Shown here one piece after another: positions 1-7,867 of a DNA stretch of 64,000 bases. The number at the start of each line of letters is the position of its first letter. Positions within the stretch are counted from its first letter, which is position 1. The notes beneath the pieces were generated by a model that saw only the letters and a program-made list of their open reading frames with translations, had not been told where the DNA came from and made no database searches. The stretch comes from Sulfurimonas sp. (GTDB lineage: Bacteria; Campylobacterota; Campylobacteria; Campylobacterales; Sulfurimonadaceae), in the NCBI GenBank assembly GCA_028044295.1, contig JAOFSE010000002.1, forward strand, positions 62,001-126,000, in the 5' to 3' direction. The position numbers and the translations under genes are program-made.

Positions 1-779
1 CTCAAATTGTTAAAAACACAGCTAGCACAATAGCAAGGTGGCAAAGTGTAGGCTTTAACCATGGAGTTATGAACACAGATAACATGTCTATAGATGGTAG
101 AACTATAGACTATGGGCCATTCGCATTTTTGGATGACTACCAGTCAAACTATGTTTGTAACCACACAGACCATGAAGGTAGATACAGTTTTAGAAATCAA
201 CCAGGAATAGCTAAATGGAATCTAGAGCAACTCGCTCGTGCACTCTCACCTATACTGAGCCTCGATAAAGCTACTAAGGTGATAGAGGAGTTTGTAAATT
301 ACTATGAAGATGAATATTTAGATATTATGTATGACAAGATGGGTCTTCATATACGTATAGACACAGATTTAGATCTTTTTGTAGAAATGCTTGAAGCTTT
401 AGAAGCTACTCCAACTGACTACACAAAGTTTTTTAGAATACTCTCTAAGTATGATGGTAATAGAACTGACATATTAGAGTTGGTAGTATTTAAAAAACCT
501 CTGCAAGAGTGGCTAGACAGTTATGATGAGAGATTAAAGCTAGAGACACAAAGTGTTGATGAAAGAAACAAAATGATGCTGGGAGTAAATCCTAAGTTTA
601 TATTGAAAAATCATCTTCTACAAGAGGCTATAGAAAAAGCGAACATAGGTGACTTTAGTATGATTGACGATATGTTAAAAGTCGTACTAACACCTTTTGA
701 TGAACATCATAAGTTTAACTACCTAACAGCCTCAGCACCAGATAATGCTAAAAACATAAAACTCTCCTGTTCTTCTTAA
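1..779 (+). CDS. selO: Protein adenylyltransferase SelO (YdiU family), 3' part only
   Basis: The gene runs in from outside the window; the open frame begins at base 3 and about 258 codons are visible. The hallmark segment GVMNTDNMSIDGRTIDYG matches the SelO/YdiU pseudokinase core, where the Asn and Asp of NTDN sit near the ATP and metal site, followed by GPFAFLDDY and CNHTDHEGRYSF. SelO transfers AMP from ATP to Ser, Thr or Tyr of target proteins and is linked to redox stress. The C terminus ends in Cys-Ser-Ser, the family tail that carries selenocysteine in eukaryotes. An internal ATG at 69 is not the real start, because the family motif begins before it. The family call is secure; targets are unknown. 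Confidence 0.93.
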   Translation, partial: QIVKNTASTIARWQSVGFNHGVMNTDNMSIDGRTIDYGPFAFLDDYQSNYVCNHTDHEGRYSFRNQPGIAKWNLEQLARALSPILSLDKATKVIEEFVNYYEDEYLDIMYDKMGLHIRIDTDLDLFVEMLEALEATPTDYTKFFRILSKYDGNRTDILELVVFKKPLQEWLDSYDERLKLETQSVDERNKMMLGVNPKFILKNHLLQEAIEKANIGDFSMIDDMLKVVLTPFDEHHKFNYLTASAPDNAKNIKLSCSS

Positions 780-805
780 AGCAAATGGTATGTCCTTTGC
801 TTTAA
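776..805 (+). terminator. Hairpin overlapping the selO stop codon
   Basis: A perfect 10-bp stem (776-785 with 796-805, arm TTAAAGCAAA) and a 10-nt loop begins at the selO stop codon. No strong T run follows, so it may be a weak terminator or a 3'-end stabiliser. Confidence 0.4.
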
Positions 806-827
806 GAGACCTATAAAAAGGTTTTGA

Positions 828-1631
828 ATGATAAAGAAGATTCTCGTATTAATATTAGCTTGTAGTATCTCTCTATTTGGCGATATAAATAAGAATAAAC
901 TAGATCAGCTCAAAATTGGAGCATTGATTGTAAAAGATTTAAATACAAAAAGTATTTTGTACTCGAAATATGCTCAAAAAAGAGTTCGTCCAGCGAGCTT
1001 AACAAAAATCATGACAACCATCCTAGCCATACAACGTGCTGATATGAACCAGCATGTAACAATAACAAGAGCCATGTTACAAGTGAAACCTACAATCGCT
1101 GGTTATCAAGTAGGCGATTCTGTTTTGATGGCTGATTTAGTTAGAGCAGCCATAATTAAATCAGATAATGATGCTGCAAAAGCGATTGCTATTTCCGTTG
1201 GTGCAGGGAATGAAAAAAGATTTATCGCAATGATGAATGATAAAGCTAAACAACTAGGAATGAATAATACTCATTTTATGAATCCATGTGGATTTGACGC
1301 AAGCAAGCATTACTCTTCTCCCGGTGACTTACTGATACTCGCCGAATATGCAATTAGAAGTCCCATGTTCAATAGATTTAGTAAGAGAAGCTCTTATGAA
1401 TATAGAGTACTGAGAAATGGTAAGTTTAAAATGTTTAAAGCGCATACACATAATCGTCTTCTCAATAAATACCAGTATGCAGTTGGTGTAAAAACTGGTT
1501 ATACATCAAAAGCAGGACCGTGTTTAATCGCTCGTGCTAAAAAAGATGGTCAAGATTGTTTGATTGTTATGATGAACTCTCGAGAAAATCGATGGAAAAC
1601 TGCGAAAGAGATTTTTCAGCAGATAATATAA
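828..1631 (+). CDS. D-alanyl-D-alanine carboxypeptidase (peptidase S11, PBP5-like)
   Basis: A penicillin-binding protein that trims the terminal D-Ala from peptidoglycan stem peptides in the periplasm. All three serine-penicilloyl motifs are visible: SLTK with nucleophile Ser57 and Lys60, SDN at 112-114 and KTG at 222-224. The first 20 residues form a signal peptide. At 267 aa it consists of the catalytic domain only and lacks the C-terminal beta domain and amphipathic anchor of E. coli PBP5, so it is probably soluble or held by other contacts. It starts 48 nt after selO with an AAGG-type ribosome site and is convergent with the next gene, with only 2 nt between stop codons. Confidence 0.9.
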   Translation: MIKKILVLILACSISLFGDINKNKLDQLKIGALIVKDLNTKSILYSKYAQKRVRPASLTKIMTTILAIQRADMNQHVTITRAMLQVKPTIAGYQVGDSVLMADLVRAAIIKSDNDAAKAIAISVGAGNEKRFIAMMNDKAKQLGMNNTHFMNPCGFDASKHYSSPGDLLILAEYAIRSPMFNRFSKRSSYEYRVLRNGKFKMFKAHTHNRLLNKYQYAVGVKTGYTSKAGPCLIARAKKDGQDCLIVMMNSRENRWKTAKEIFQQII

Positions 1632-1633
1632 AA

Positions 1634-2272
1634 CTAATTTTTTAAGAAACAACCAACTCCATAAGGCTTTTTAGAATAAAACTTTTTTCCATGTGCTACT
1701 ATGAGAGCGTGGTACTCTTGATATACTTTTAGCAACTCTTTTTTATCTTTTATCTCTTGTGTCAGGGAATCCTGCATCAGCTTTTTCATCTCTTTATATT
1801 TTACTTTTGCATCTACTAGTCCTAGCTCTATGAGAAGTCTCTTTGTGTAAGCATCTATTTTAAACTCACATTGCTCATAACCATACAGAAGTATAGAGTC
1901 TGCTGTTTCTTCACCAATACCTTTTACATGTAGAAGGTCATCTCTACTTGGAGTTCTTCCATCTAGTGCTTTATAGAACTTGATAAAGGCTAAAATATAC
2001 TCAGCTTTTTGATTGTAGTAGCCAGATGGTTTTATGAGAGTTTTGAACTTGTCTATGTTCATGTTTAAAATTACATCTGGGTCTATGGCATTTTCTACAT
2101 GTAGGTTTTGTAAAGATGTTTCAACTGAGGTGAAAGTTGTGTTTTGAGTAAGGATTGAACCAAGTGCTACTTCAAATGTTTTATCTTTTATATTCTCATC
2201 AAAAGTAGGCCACCATCCCTGTGCTCCGTAATGTTTATATAGAGTTTGATAGATGGTGTAGATTTGATTCAT
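1634..2272 (-). CDS. Endonuclease III-family DNA glycosylase, MagIII-like, without Fe-S cluster
   Basis: A 212-aa helix-hairpin-helix GPD glycosylase, a base-excision repair enzyme. The hairpin reads LLHVKGIGEETADSILLYG, followed by the catalytic Asp region FKIDAYTKRLL. The early WWP and ILTQNT segments and KPSGYYNQKA are close to what I recall of Helicobacter pylori MagIII, a 3-methyladenine glycosylase. Canonical endonuclease III has a C-terminal four-Cys Fe-S motif; here only one Cys is left near the end (GVGCF), so no cluster can form. Alkylated-base repair is therefore the more likely activity than oxidised-pyrimidine repair. Its ATG overlaps the stop of the upstream permease by 4 nt, so the two are co-transcribed. 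Two copies of the CTACATGTAG-type palindrome (1924 and 2095) lie inside. Confidence 0.82.
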   Translation of the reverse strand: MNQIYTIYQTLYKHYGAQGWWPTFDENIKDKTFEVALGSILTQNTTFTSVETSLQNLHVENAIDPDVILNMNIDKFKTLIKPSGYYNQKAEYILAFIKFYKALDGRTPSRDDLLHVKGIGEETADSILLYGYEQCEFKIDAYTKRLLIELGLVDAKVKYKEMKKLMQDSLTQEIKDKKELLKVYQEYHALIVAHGKKFYSKKPYGVGCFLKN

Positions 2273-3177
2273 AGGTAGGTTAAAACTTTCACACCTAAAA
2301 ATATTGCTCCTAAAAATACTACAGAAGATATAAACACAAGAGCAGCAACTACTTTAGGAGAACAATCATAAAGCGAAGCAAAATTTACATTCGCAACGGC
2401 TAGTGGCATCATAAGCTCTATAAATATAATCCCTTTTATCATTGGGTCAAGGTCGATGTTGTAAAGAACTAAAAATGTTACAAGAGGTAAAACTATGAAC
2501 TTCACTGACATCACCCAAAGTATGAGTGACTTGCTTAACTCTTTGATTTTTGTACCGTACATGTAGATACCAAACAAAAAGAGTTGCATAGTCATAGAAG
2601 CGTAAGCACCCATCATAAGTGTCTGCATAATAGCCTCCTTTGGTCGGTACTCTATAATACTCAAAGATATTGCTATAAGAGCTGCCCAAAGCATAGGAAG
2701 TTTGAAAACATTTTTAAAAGACTCTTTAGCGTTAAAAGTTCCACGAGAGTAGTAAAAAACTCCAACTGTATAAACTATGAAAATATTTACAAGGTTTATG
2801 ACAGTAGTGTAGGGGATGGACTCTTCACCAAAGATAGCGATACCAAGGGGAATCCCTAAGTTGCCGGTGTTTCCTATAAGTGCAGCCACTGTTGCAATGG
2901 AGCGTTCTTTTTGAGACTTGAAAAGTTTTGTAGCTATAAGTGCTGAGATGATTAGTATGAACACGACTATGACTAAGTAGATAGATGGTGCATAGAGTAG
3001 TGTTACATCTATAGGGCGAATCAAAAGACCCCAAAATGTTAAAAAAACTTGTAAGAAGTAGACATTTATAAGTGTGATGGTTTTATCGTCTATCTTCTCT
3101 TTGAAGCTTCTTTTTGCAAGATAACCCATCAAGATAAAAACATAGACACCTAAAATCGAATATATTATTGAACTCAT
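2269..3177 (-). CDS. AEC-family permease (auxin efflux carrier superfamily)
   Basis: A hydrophobic protein of about 302 aa with roughly ten membrane spans, starting SSIIYSILGVYVFILMGYLA and containing the conserved mid-protein NTGNLGIPLG segment typical of AEC/BASS-fold carriers (PF03547). It is expected to move a small organic anion across the inner membrane; the substrate cannot be told from sequence. I place the start at the ATG at 3177 because a TATAAT box lies exactly 6 nt upstream (leaderless geometry) and the family N terminus begins here. An in-frame ATG at 3204 would add nine residues and overlap the divergent thioredoxin start. It overlaps the downstream glycosylase by 4 nt. Confidence 0.82.
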   Translation of the reverse strand: MSSIIYSILGVYVFILMGYLAKRSFKEKIDDKTITLINVYFLQVFLTFWGLLIRPIDVTLLYAPSIYLVIVVFILIISALIATKLFKSQKERSIATVAALIGNTGNLGIPLGIAIFGEESIPYTTVINLVNIFIVYTVGVFYYSRGTFNAKESFKNVFKLPMLWAALIAISLSIIEYRPKEAIMQTLMMGAYASMTMQLFLFGIYMYGTKIKELSKSLILWVMSVKFIVLPLVTFLVLYNIDLDPMIKGIIFIELMMPLAVANVNFASLYDCSPKVVAALVFISSVVFLGAIFLGVKVLTYL

Positions 3178-3183
3178 AGGAGT

Positions 3184-3189
3184 ATTATA
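3184..3189 (-). promoter_or_regulatory. -10 box for the AEC permease, leaderless geometry
   Basis: On the minus strand TATAAT is followed by six bases and then the ATG at 3177, so transcription would begin at or next to the start codon. No Shine-Dalgarno-like sequence is present. Confidence 0.5.
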
Positions 3190-3190
3190 A

Positions 3191-3196
3191 TATAAT
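3191..3196 (+). promoter_or_regulatory. -10 box for the thioredoxin gene, leaderless geometry
   Basis: TATAAT is followed by six bases (TTCATC) and then the thioredoxin ATG at 3203. It lies one base from the oppositely directed -10 box, so the two promoters must compete for polymerase. Confidence 0.5.
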
Positions 3197-3202
3197 TTCA
3201 TC

Positions 3203-3523
3203 ATGCAAACATTAGAAGATATTAAAAAAATTATAGATGAAGAGTTAGCTGTAATGGTTTACTTTTCAGCACCTACATGTAACGTGTGTCATGCACTAAA
3301 ACCAAAGCTGACAAAAGCTATAGATGATAACTTTGAAGAGTTTAAAACTGTGAGTGTAGATATATCAGTTCAAGAAGACATAGCACCACACTTTAACATC
3401 TTTACTATTCCAACAATACTGATTTTTTTAGATGGTAAAGAGTTTTTGAGAAAGTCTCGTAATATGAGTGTGGATGAGGTTATAAGAGAGATAAAACGCC
3501 CTTATGACATTATGACCTCGTAA
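3203..3523 (+). CDS. Thioredoxin-family protein
   Basis: A 106-aa protein with the thioredoxin fold: a redox motif in YFSAPTCNVCHALKP (Cys-Asn-Val-Cys) near residue 25 and the cis-Pro segment FTIPTILIFLDG. There is no signal peptide, so it acts in the cytoplasm as a thiol-disulfide reductant. The active site is CNVC rather than the CGPC of housekeeping thioredoxin, so its redox potential and partner may differ and it may not be the main thioredoxin. It stands alone, divergent from the AEC permease and convergent with rlmB (2-nt gap). Confidence 0.88.
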   Translation: MQTLEDIKKIIDEELAVMVYFSAPTCNVCHALKPKLTKAIDDNFEEFKTVSVDISVQEDIAPHFNIFTIPTILIFLDGKEFLRKSRNMSVDEVIREIKRPYDIMTS

Positions 3524-3525
3524 AC

Positions 3526-4275
3526 TTATTGCATAAAAGCAATAAGTGAAGCAGTAACTGCTACATTGAGAGACTCTACATCTCTTTTCATAGGGATGGC
3601 TATAGAGTCGTTACATAAAAAGTCTACATCTACAGAAACTCCATCACTCTCATTCCCTAGAACATATACAGACTTGTCTGTCTCTTTTACATCATATATA
3701 CTATTTATTGCCTTGGAAGAAAGAGAGTAGATTTTTGTATCTTTAAGTTGTGGTAGTACATCTTCAAGAGCATTACAATAATAAATTGGGATTTTAAAAA
3801 GTGTTCCAGCACTCGCTTTTACAACAAGTGGTGAGATTTTAGCAGATGACTTTTTGGGAAGTATGATTCCATCTACATTACCAGCTGCACATGAGCGAAC
3901 AATCATTCCAAGGTTTTGAGGGTTTTGTATACCATCAAGTGCAATGAGTCTGAACTTATCCATATCTTTTATTTCGTTAGCATCTTGGTAGCTTTGTGAA
4001 ATAATGTCTATGGCAACACCTTGGTCTTGTTTAGCATTTTTACTTATACGACTAAGTGCTTTTTTGTCGTGGTAAAATATTTCTAGATCTCTTTTTTTTG
4101 CAAGCGACTTGATAGTTCTTATAACTTCATCATCTTGGTTTGAATCTGCCATGTGAAGTTTGTATACAGTAACATTTTCATCTTGAAGTGCTTCTATTAC
4201 AACATTTCTTCCATAAAGAGTGATAACTTTTTCAAAGAATTTTTTTCTCATTAAGTACTCTTTTGAATCTTCCAT
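3526..4275 (-). CDS. rlmB: TrmH/SpoU-family 23S rRNA 2'-O-methyltransferase (RlmB-like)
   Basis: A 249-aa SPOUT methyltransferase with an N-terminal L30e-like substrate-binding part starting at YGRNVVIEAL and the knotted catalytic domain. The three SpoU motifs are clear: NPQNLGMIVRSC (motif 1, with Asn and Arg), VLGNESDGV (motif 2) and SLNVAVTAS (motif 3). The pattern matches RlmB, which methylates the 2'-OH of G2251 in 23S rRNA using S-adenosylmethionine, although other TrmH paralogues are close. The RBS reads AAAGGAATACA before the ATG. It lies 9 nt after yaaA on the same strand, so an operon is likely. Confidence 0.88.
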   Translation of the reverse strand: MEDSKEYLMRKKFFEKVITLYGRNVVIEALQDENVTVYKLHMADSNQDDEVIRTIKSLAKKRDLEIFYHDKKALSRISKNAKQDQGVAIDIISQSYQDANEIKDMDKFRLIALDGIQNPQNLGMIVRSCAAGNVDGIILPKKSSAKISPLVVKASAGTLFKIPIYYCNALEDVLPQLKDTKIYSLSSKAINSIYDVKETDKSVYVLGNESDGVSVDVDFLCNDSIAIPMKRDVESLNVAVTASLIAFMQ

Positions 4276-4284
4276 TGTATTCCT

Positions 4285-5016
4285 TTAGTTTGATTGTATA
4301 TTATATACAATTTCAGTTTTATTTTTAGTAGTGTTAATCTCATGAATACTTAGACCTTCTATTTCAAGCGTCATAAATTTGTCTGTAGAATTGATGTTCT
4401 TCTCAGATACTGCTTTTAGTACTAAACCTCTGTAGGCTTTTGCCCAGTGGCTTACAGTCTTGCCGCCTTTTAAAAATTTTAGTGTTGTATATGGTTTTGT
4501 CACCTTGTAAAATTTGTCATAGTATCCAGCACGAAGGTCGAGAATGTCAGCATCACCTATGAGAAGGTCAAGTTGATAAGTGAACCTATCTTTGTAGAAC
4601 TTATCTGGAACTATATCGCCTATACAATTTCCTTGCTTTACTTTGTAGTTAGCTATAGTGTCTCCACCAAGTATAGGTCCATAGAGGTTTGAGAAGATTA
4701 TAGTATTGTTTTTTACATATTCTTGTGCTTTTGCGGTTAGGGAATTGAACTTTAGGTATTCGTACGCTACTCCATCGTATCTCTCTATAGCGGACATTAG
4801 AGGTGAGTTAAATATGTCACATACATAAGGCTCACAGTCTGAATACTTTTTAAACCCAAACAAACTTTTAATTTTCTCTTCATCTTTAGTTTTAACTATG
4901 TCGTTGTAAGCATTTAAAATACTTTCTCTAGCGGAATTTGAACCTAGTAACTCTTTAGCACTCTCGCATCCACCAGTTTTTTTACCCTCTGCAGGAGAAA
5001 ATAAGACTTTTAACAT
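4285..5016 (-). CDS. yaaA: YaaA-family peroxide stress protein (UPF0246)
   Basis: A 243-aa protein of the YaaA/DUF328 family, recognised by the N-terminal LFSPAEGKKTGG, the central YDGVAYEYL and the NLYGPILGGDTIANYKV segment. E. coli YaaA lowers free intracellular iron and protects DNA against hydrogen peroxide; it binds DNA in vitro. No membrane segment or signal peptide is present, so it is cytoplasmic. It is first in a probable operon with rlmB, with an AAAAGG ribosome site about 12 nt upstream of the ATG. Gene identity is firm; a role in peroxide defence is taken from the E. coli family member. Confidence 0.88.
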   Translation of the reverse strand: MLKVLFSPAEGKKTGGCESAKELLGSNSARESILNAYNDIVKTKDEEKIKSLFGFKKYSDCEPYVCDIFNSPLMSAIERYDGVAYEYLKFNSLTAKAQEYVKNNTIIFSNLYGPILGGDTIANYKVKQGNCIGDIVPDKFYKDRFTYQLDLLIGDADILDLRAGYYDKFYKVTKPYTTLKFLKGGKTVSHWAKAYRGLVLKAVSEKNINSTDKFMTLEIEGLSIHEINTTKNKTEIVYNIQSN

Positions 5017-5073
5017 TTCATAGAAACCTTTTCAACAAAAAATAATTTTATATAATTACATTAATATAAATGA

Positions 5074-5079
5074 TATAAT
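5074..5079 (+). promoter_or_regulatory. -10 promoter box for the FecR-cyclase-PDE operon
   Basis: TATAAT, preceded by TGA in an extended -10 style, lies 27 nt upstream of the ATG at 5107 in a very AT-rich stretch with no -35 box, as is usual for sigma-70 promoters of Campylobacterota. Confidence 0.5.
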
Positions 5080-5106
5080 AAACAAAATTATACCTTGGGG
5101 ATTGTT

Positions 5107-5805
5107 ATGAAACTCTTTTTACTACCTTTTTTGATGTCTTTGTACACACTTTTAAATGCTTCTGCTGTTATAGGCTTCGTTGAGAAAGTTGATGGAAGTG
5201 TTAAAGTCAAACATGAGGGGTCTTTTAAAAAGACTAAGGTTAAAAATGGACTAGACCTCAGAAATGGTGACTTGGTAACGACATCTAAAGACTCTAATGC
5301 AGTTTTAAAACTTGTTGATGGCTCTGTGCTAGCGCTAGCTGAGAGTTCAGCAATCCATTTTACTGAAGGCAGTAATGCCCAACAGACTGAAGGTAAAGTC
5401 TACTATAAAATAACTACGAGAGATGCAAAAAACTCACTAAAGATAAAAACACCATTTGCAATCATAGGTATCAAGGGTACTACATTTGTGATAAATGCAG
5501 GAGAGGATTCGTCTTTAAAACTTCAAGAGGGTTTAGTAGGAGTTAGTAGTCTAAAAGAAGAGTTTAAACTTTACAGAAAAGAAGTACTTCAAGAGTTCAA
5601 TAACTATGTAGATGGTGAAAATGCAGAGTTTGAGAAGTTTAAAAATCCTGATAAAAAACCTGAACCCGTAGTAACAAAAGAGTTTGACCTTGAAGCAATG
5701 CATACTATATCTTTCTCTGACAATGAAGTTCGAGAGAGAGTGCTGAGTAAGGATGATGAAAAAGAGTTTAACTACTTTGAGAAACTTATAAAACCAGCTA
5801 ACTAA
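5107..5805 (+). CDS. FecR-domain periplasmic protein
   Basis: A 232-aa exported protein. The N terminus MKLFLLPFLMSLYTLLNASA is a cleavable signal peptide. The FecR-type domain follows: RNGDLVTTSKDSNAVLKL and the TPFAIIGIKGTTFVINAG strand. I use the ATG at 5107, which has GGGG six bases upstream; a TTG at 5095 would overlap that ribosome site. Unlike classical FecR there is no sigma factor beside it. It overlaps the adenylate cyclase gene by one base, so it is most likely a partner or sensor for the periplasmic CHASE2 domain. The C-terminal third is charged and has no recognisable domain. Confidence 0.83.
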   Translation: MKLFLLPFLMSLYTLLNASAVIGFVEKVDGSVKVKHEGSFKKTKVKNGLDLRNGDLVTTSKDSNAVLKLVDGSVLALAESSAIHFTEGSNAQQTEGKVYYKITTRDAKNSLKIKTPFAIIGIKGTTFVINAGEDSSLKLQEGLVGVSSLKEEFKLYRKEVLQEFNNYVDGENAEFEKFKNPDKKPEPVVTKEFDLEAMHTISFSDNEVRERVLSKDDEKEFNYFEKLIKPAN

Positions 5806-7850
5806 TGAAAGAAAGAATCCTCTATGTAGCTACAGTATTCTTCATACTGATAGTTACTACATTTTTATATCTATATAAAGTAGATCCATTTGAAAAATTT
5901 TCACTTGCTTTTAACGATATAAACTTTGAACTCCAAAGTAAAACTCCCAGTAAAGATGTTGTGTTCGTTGCAGTGGATGAGCCGAGTGTAAATGTATATG
6001 GAAGATGGCCTTGGGACAGAAGTGTTATAGCAAAGGGAATAGAAAAACTAGAAGAAGCAGATGTCCTTCTTCTAGATATGATTTTCTCTGAGACAAGTTC
6101 AAAAGGTGATGACAAAAAACTATCAAATGCTATAGCTAGTGTAAACAATAGTGTATGTGGTTTTTTCCTTAGACATAATACTACTCAGTATATAGGGGAT
6201 AAAGAATTAGAGATACTAAGTGATTCATCACTAGATTTACTTCAGTCACAAATTTCTGAACATAGTAAACCTAATTTTGTACATGCCCCTTATGCTGAGA
6301 TGAATATAATCCCTATTCTCGAGTCATGTACTCTCAGTGGAAGTTTTTCAACTCTAAGTTCTAGTGATCATCTTATGCGTTCTTACCCTATATCTATCTA
6401 TTATAAAAATCTTCTCTATCCATCCTTGGCTATACAAGGATTAAGACTAAAGCTTAATAAAGATATTGAAAGGATTGATGACCTACATGTAAGTATAGGT
6501 GAAAATATAATTGGAGTGGATGCAAAAGGTTTTATCAGATTAAATTATTATAAAAAAGAACAGTATGAGGTTATATCTTTTTTAGATGTTGCACAAGGAA
6601 CTGTGAAACCTGAATACTTTAAAGGCAAGATTGTTATCTTTGGTATAACGGACGTAGGTTCAAGTGATGTAGTAAGTACACCTCTTGGCGCTATGTCTGG
6701 ACCTCTACTACATTACACATTTATTTCAAATCTTTTTCAAGGTCACCTTATAAAAGAGCCTAAAAATATTACTATGATATTTATAGCTCTTATGGTTTTA
6801 ATGCCTCTAATGGTGGTTCTGATTTTTAAGAGAGTATTTTATAGAGTAACTCTTAGTCTTACATCTTACATTGTAGTCTTTGCTTATATCAAGTATCTAT
6901 TTGTATATCAGATGATATACATAGATACCTTTTATCCACTTCTTGGACTTTTGATAAGTATGGTCAGTGTTGAGGTTCTTGCATTTAGTATCCAAGAAAA
7001 CAGTACAAAGTTTTTGCGCAATGCCTTTTCATCTTATCTTTCATCTGATCTACTCAATAAGCTGGTAGAAAATCCTAAGGCACTAGAACTTGGGGGTGAG
7101 TCTAAAGAGTTAAGCATACTATTTAGTGATATCAGGGGTTTTACAAATATATCTGAATCTATGAGCCCATCAGACTTAATCAAGCTTTTAAATAGATACT
7201 TTACACCTATGACTAAGTCAGTTATGGATAATAGTGGCATGCTTGATAAATATATCGGGGATGCTGTTATGGCATTTTTCAATGCTCCTGTTAATGTTAA
7301 AGAGCATGCGGATGCTTCATGTAGGTCAGCTTTAGATATGATAGAAAAACTAAAAAATTTAAATATAGAACTAGAGTCTGAAAATATTGTACCTATACAT
7401 ATAGGAATTGGAATTAACACAGCTGATGTTGTCGTTGGAAATATGGGTTCTGATGAGAGGTTTAATTATACAGTTATTGGTGATGGCGTTAATCTGGCTT
7501 CTAGAATAGAAGGTTTAACAAAAAACTATGGTGTAGAGATATTGATTACTGAGTTTACAGCAAAGAAACTAAACAACACATTTATATATAGGGAAATAGA
7601 ACCTGTGCAAGTAAAAGGAAAAGATGAAGCAGTACTGATTTATGAACTGATGCCTATAAACGAAAAATCAAAAGAAATAAAAATTGCTTATGATAATGCA
7701 ATGAATAGTTATAAAAGTGGTGATTTTGTTGAAGCTGAAATACTTTTTGAAAAGCTGATAGAGGATTATGATGATAATCCATCAAAGTATTTTTTACTAC
7801 ATGTACAAGATAAACACCCTTGGGGTGTTAATAAAATGACAACTAAATAG
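5805..7850 (+). CDS. CHASE2-domain class III adenylate cyclase
   Basis: A 681-aa membrane receptor enzyme that makes cAMP from ATP. In order: one membrane helix (residues about 7-25), a periplasmic CHASE2 sensor (about 30-300, containing GRWPWDRSVIAKGIEKL), three closely spaced membrane helices (about 322-395), a short linker, and a class III cyclase domain (about 430-615). The metal-binding Asp residues are seen in LFSDIRGFTN and KYIGDAVMAFF; the Lys of DKYIGD and the Thr of YTVIGDGVNLASR fit adenine rather than guanine recognition. The C-terminal tail has one TPR-like helix pair. The start codon overlaps the FecR-gene stop (TAATG), and a phosphodiesterase gene follows after 17 nt, so production and breakdown of the messenger are encoded together. 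Confidence 0.9.
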   Translation: MKERILYVATVFFILIVTTFLYLYKVDPFEKFSLAFNDINFELQSKTPSKDVVFVAVDEPSVNVYGRWPWDRSVIAKGIEKLEEADVLLLDMIFSETSSKGDDKKLSNAIASVNNSVCGFFLRHNTTQYIGDKELEILSDSSLDLLQSQISEHSKPNFVHAPYAEMNIIPILESCTLSGSFSTLSSSDHLMRSYPISIYYKNLLYPSLAIQGLRLKLNKDIERIDDLHVSIGENIIGVDAKGFIRLNYYKKEQYEVISFLDVAQGTVKPEYFKGKIVIFGITDVGSSDVVSTPLGAMSGPLLHYTFISNLFQGHLIKEPKNITMIFIALMVLMPLMVVLIFKRVFYRVTLSLTSYIVVFAYIKYLFVYQMIYIDTFYPLLGLLISMVSVEVLAFSIQENSTKFLRNAFSSYLSSDLLNKLVENPKALELGGESKELSILFSDIRGFTNISESMSPSDLIKLLNRYFTPMTKSVMDNSGMLDKYIGDAVMAFFNAPVNVKEHADASCRSALDMIEKLKNLNIELESENIVPIHIGIGINTADVVVGNMGSDERFNYTVIGDGVNLASRIEGLTKNYGVEILITEFTAKKLNNTFIYREIEPVQVKGKDEAVLIYELMPINEKSKEIKIAYDNAMNSYKSGDFVEAEILFEKLIEDYDDNPSKYFLLHVQDKHPWGVNKMTTK

Positions 7851-7867
7851 ACTGTAAGGAACATGAT

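Noticed and set aside
2584-2859. 91-codon open frame antisense to the AEC permease
   Set aside because: Composition and lack of domain features mark it as a shadow of the permease; the permease frame has clear membrane periodicity.
7034-7420. 128-codon open frame antisense to the adenylate cyclase
   Set aside because: It lies opposite the conserved cyclase catalytic domain, has low-complexity Ser/Leu composition and no start signals.
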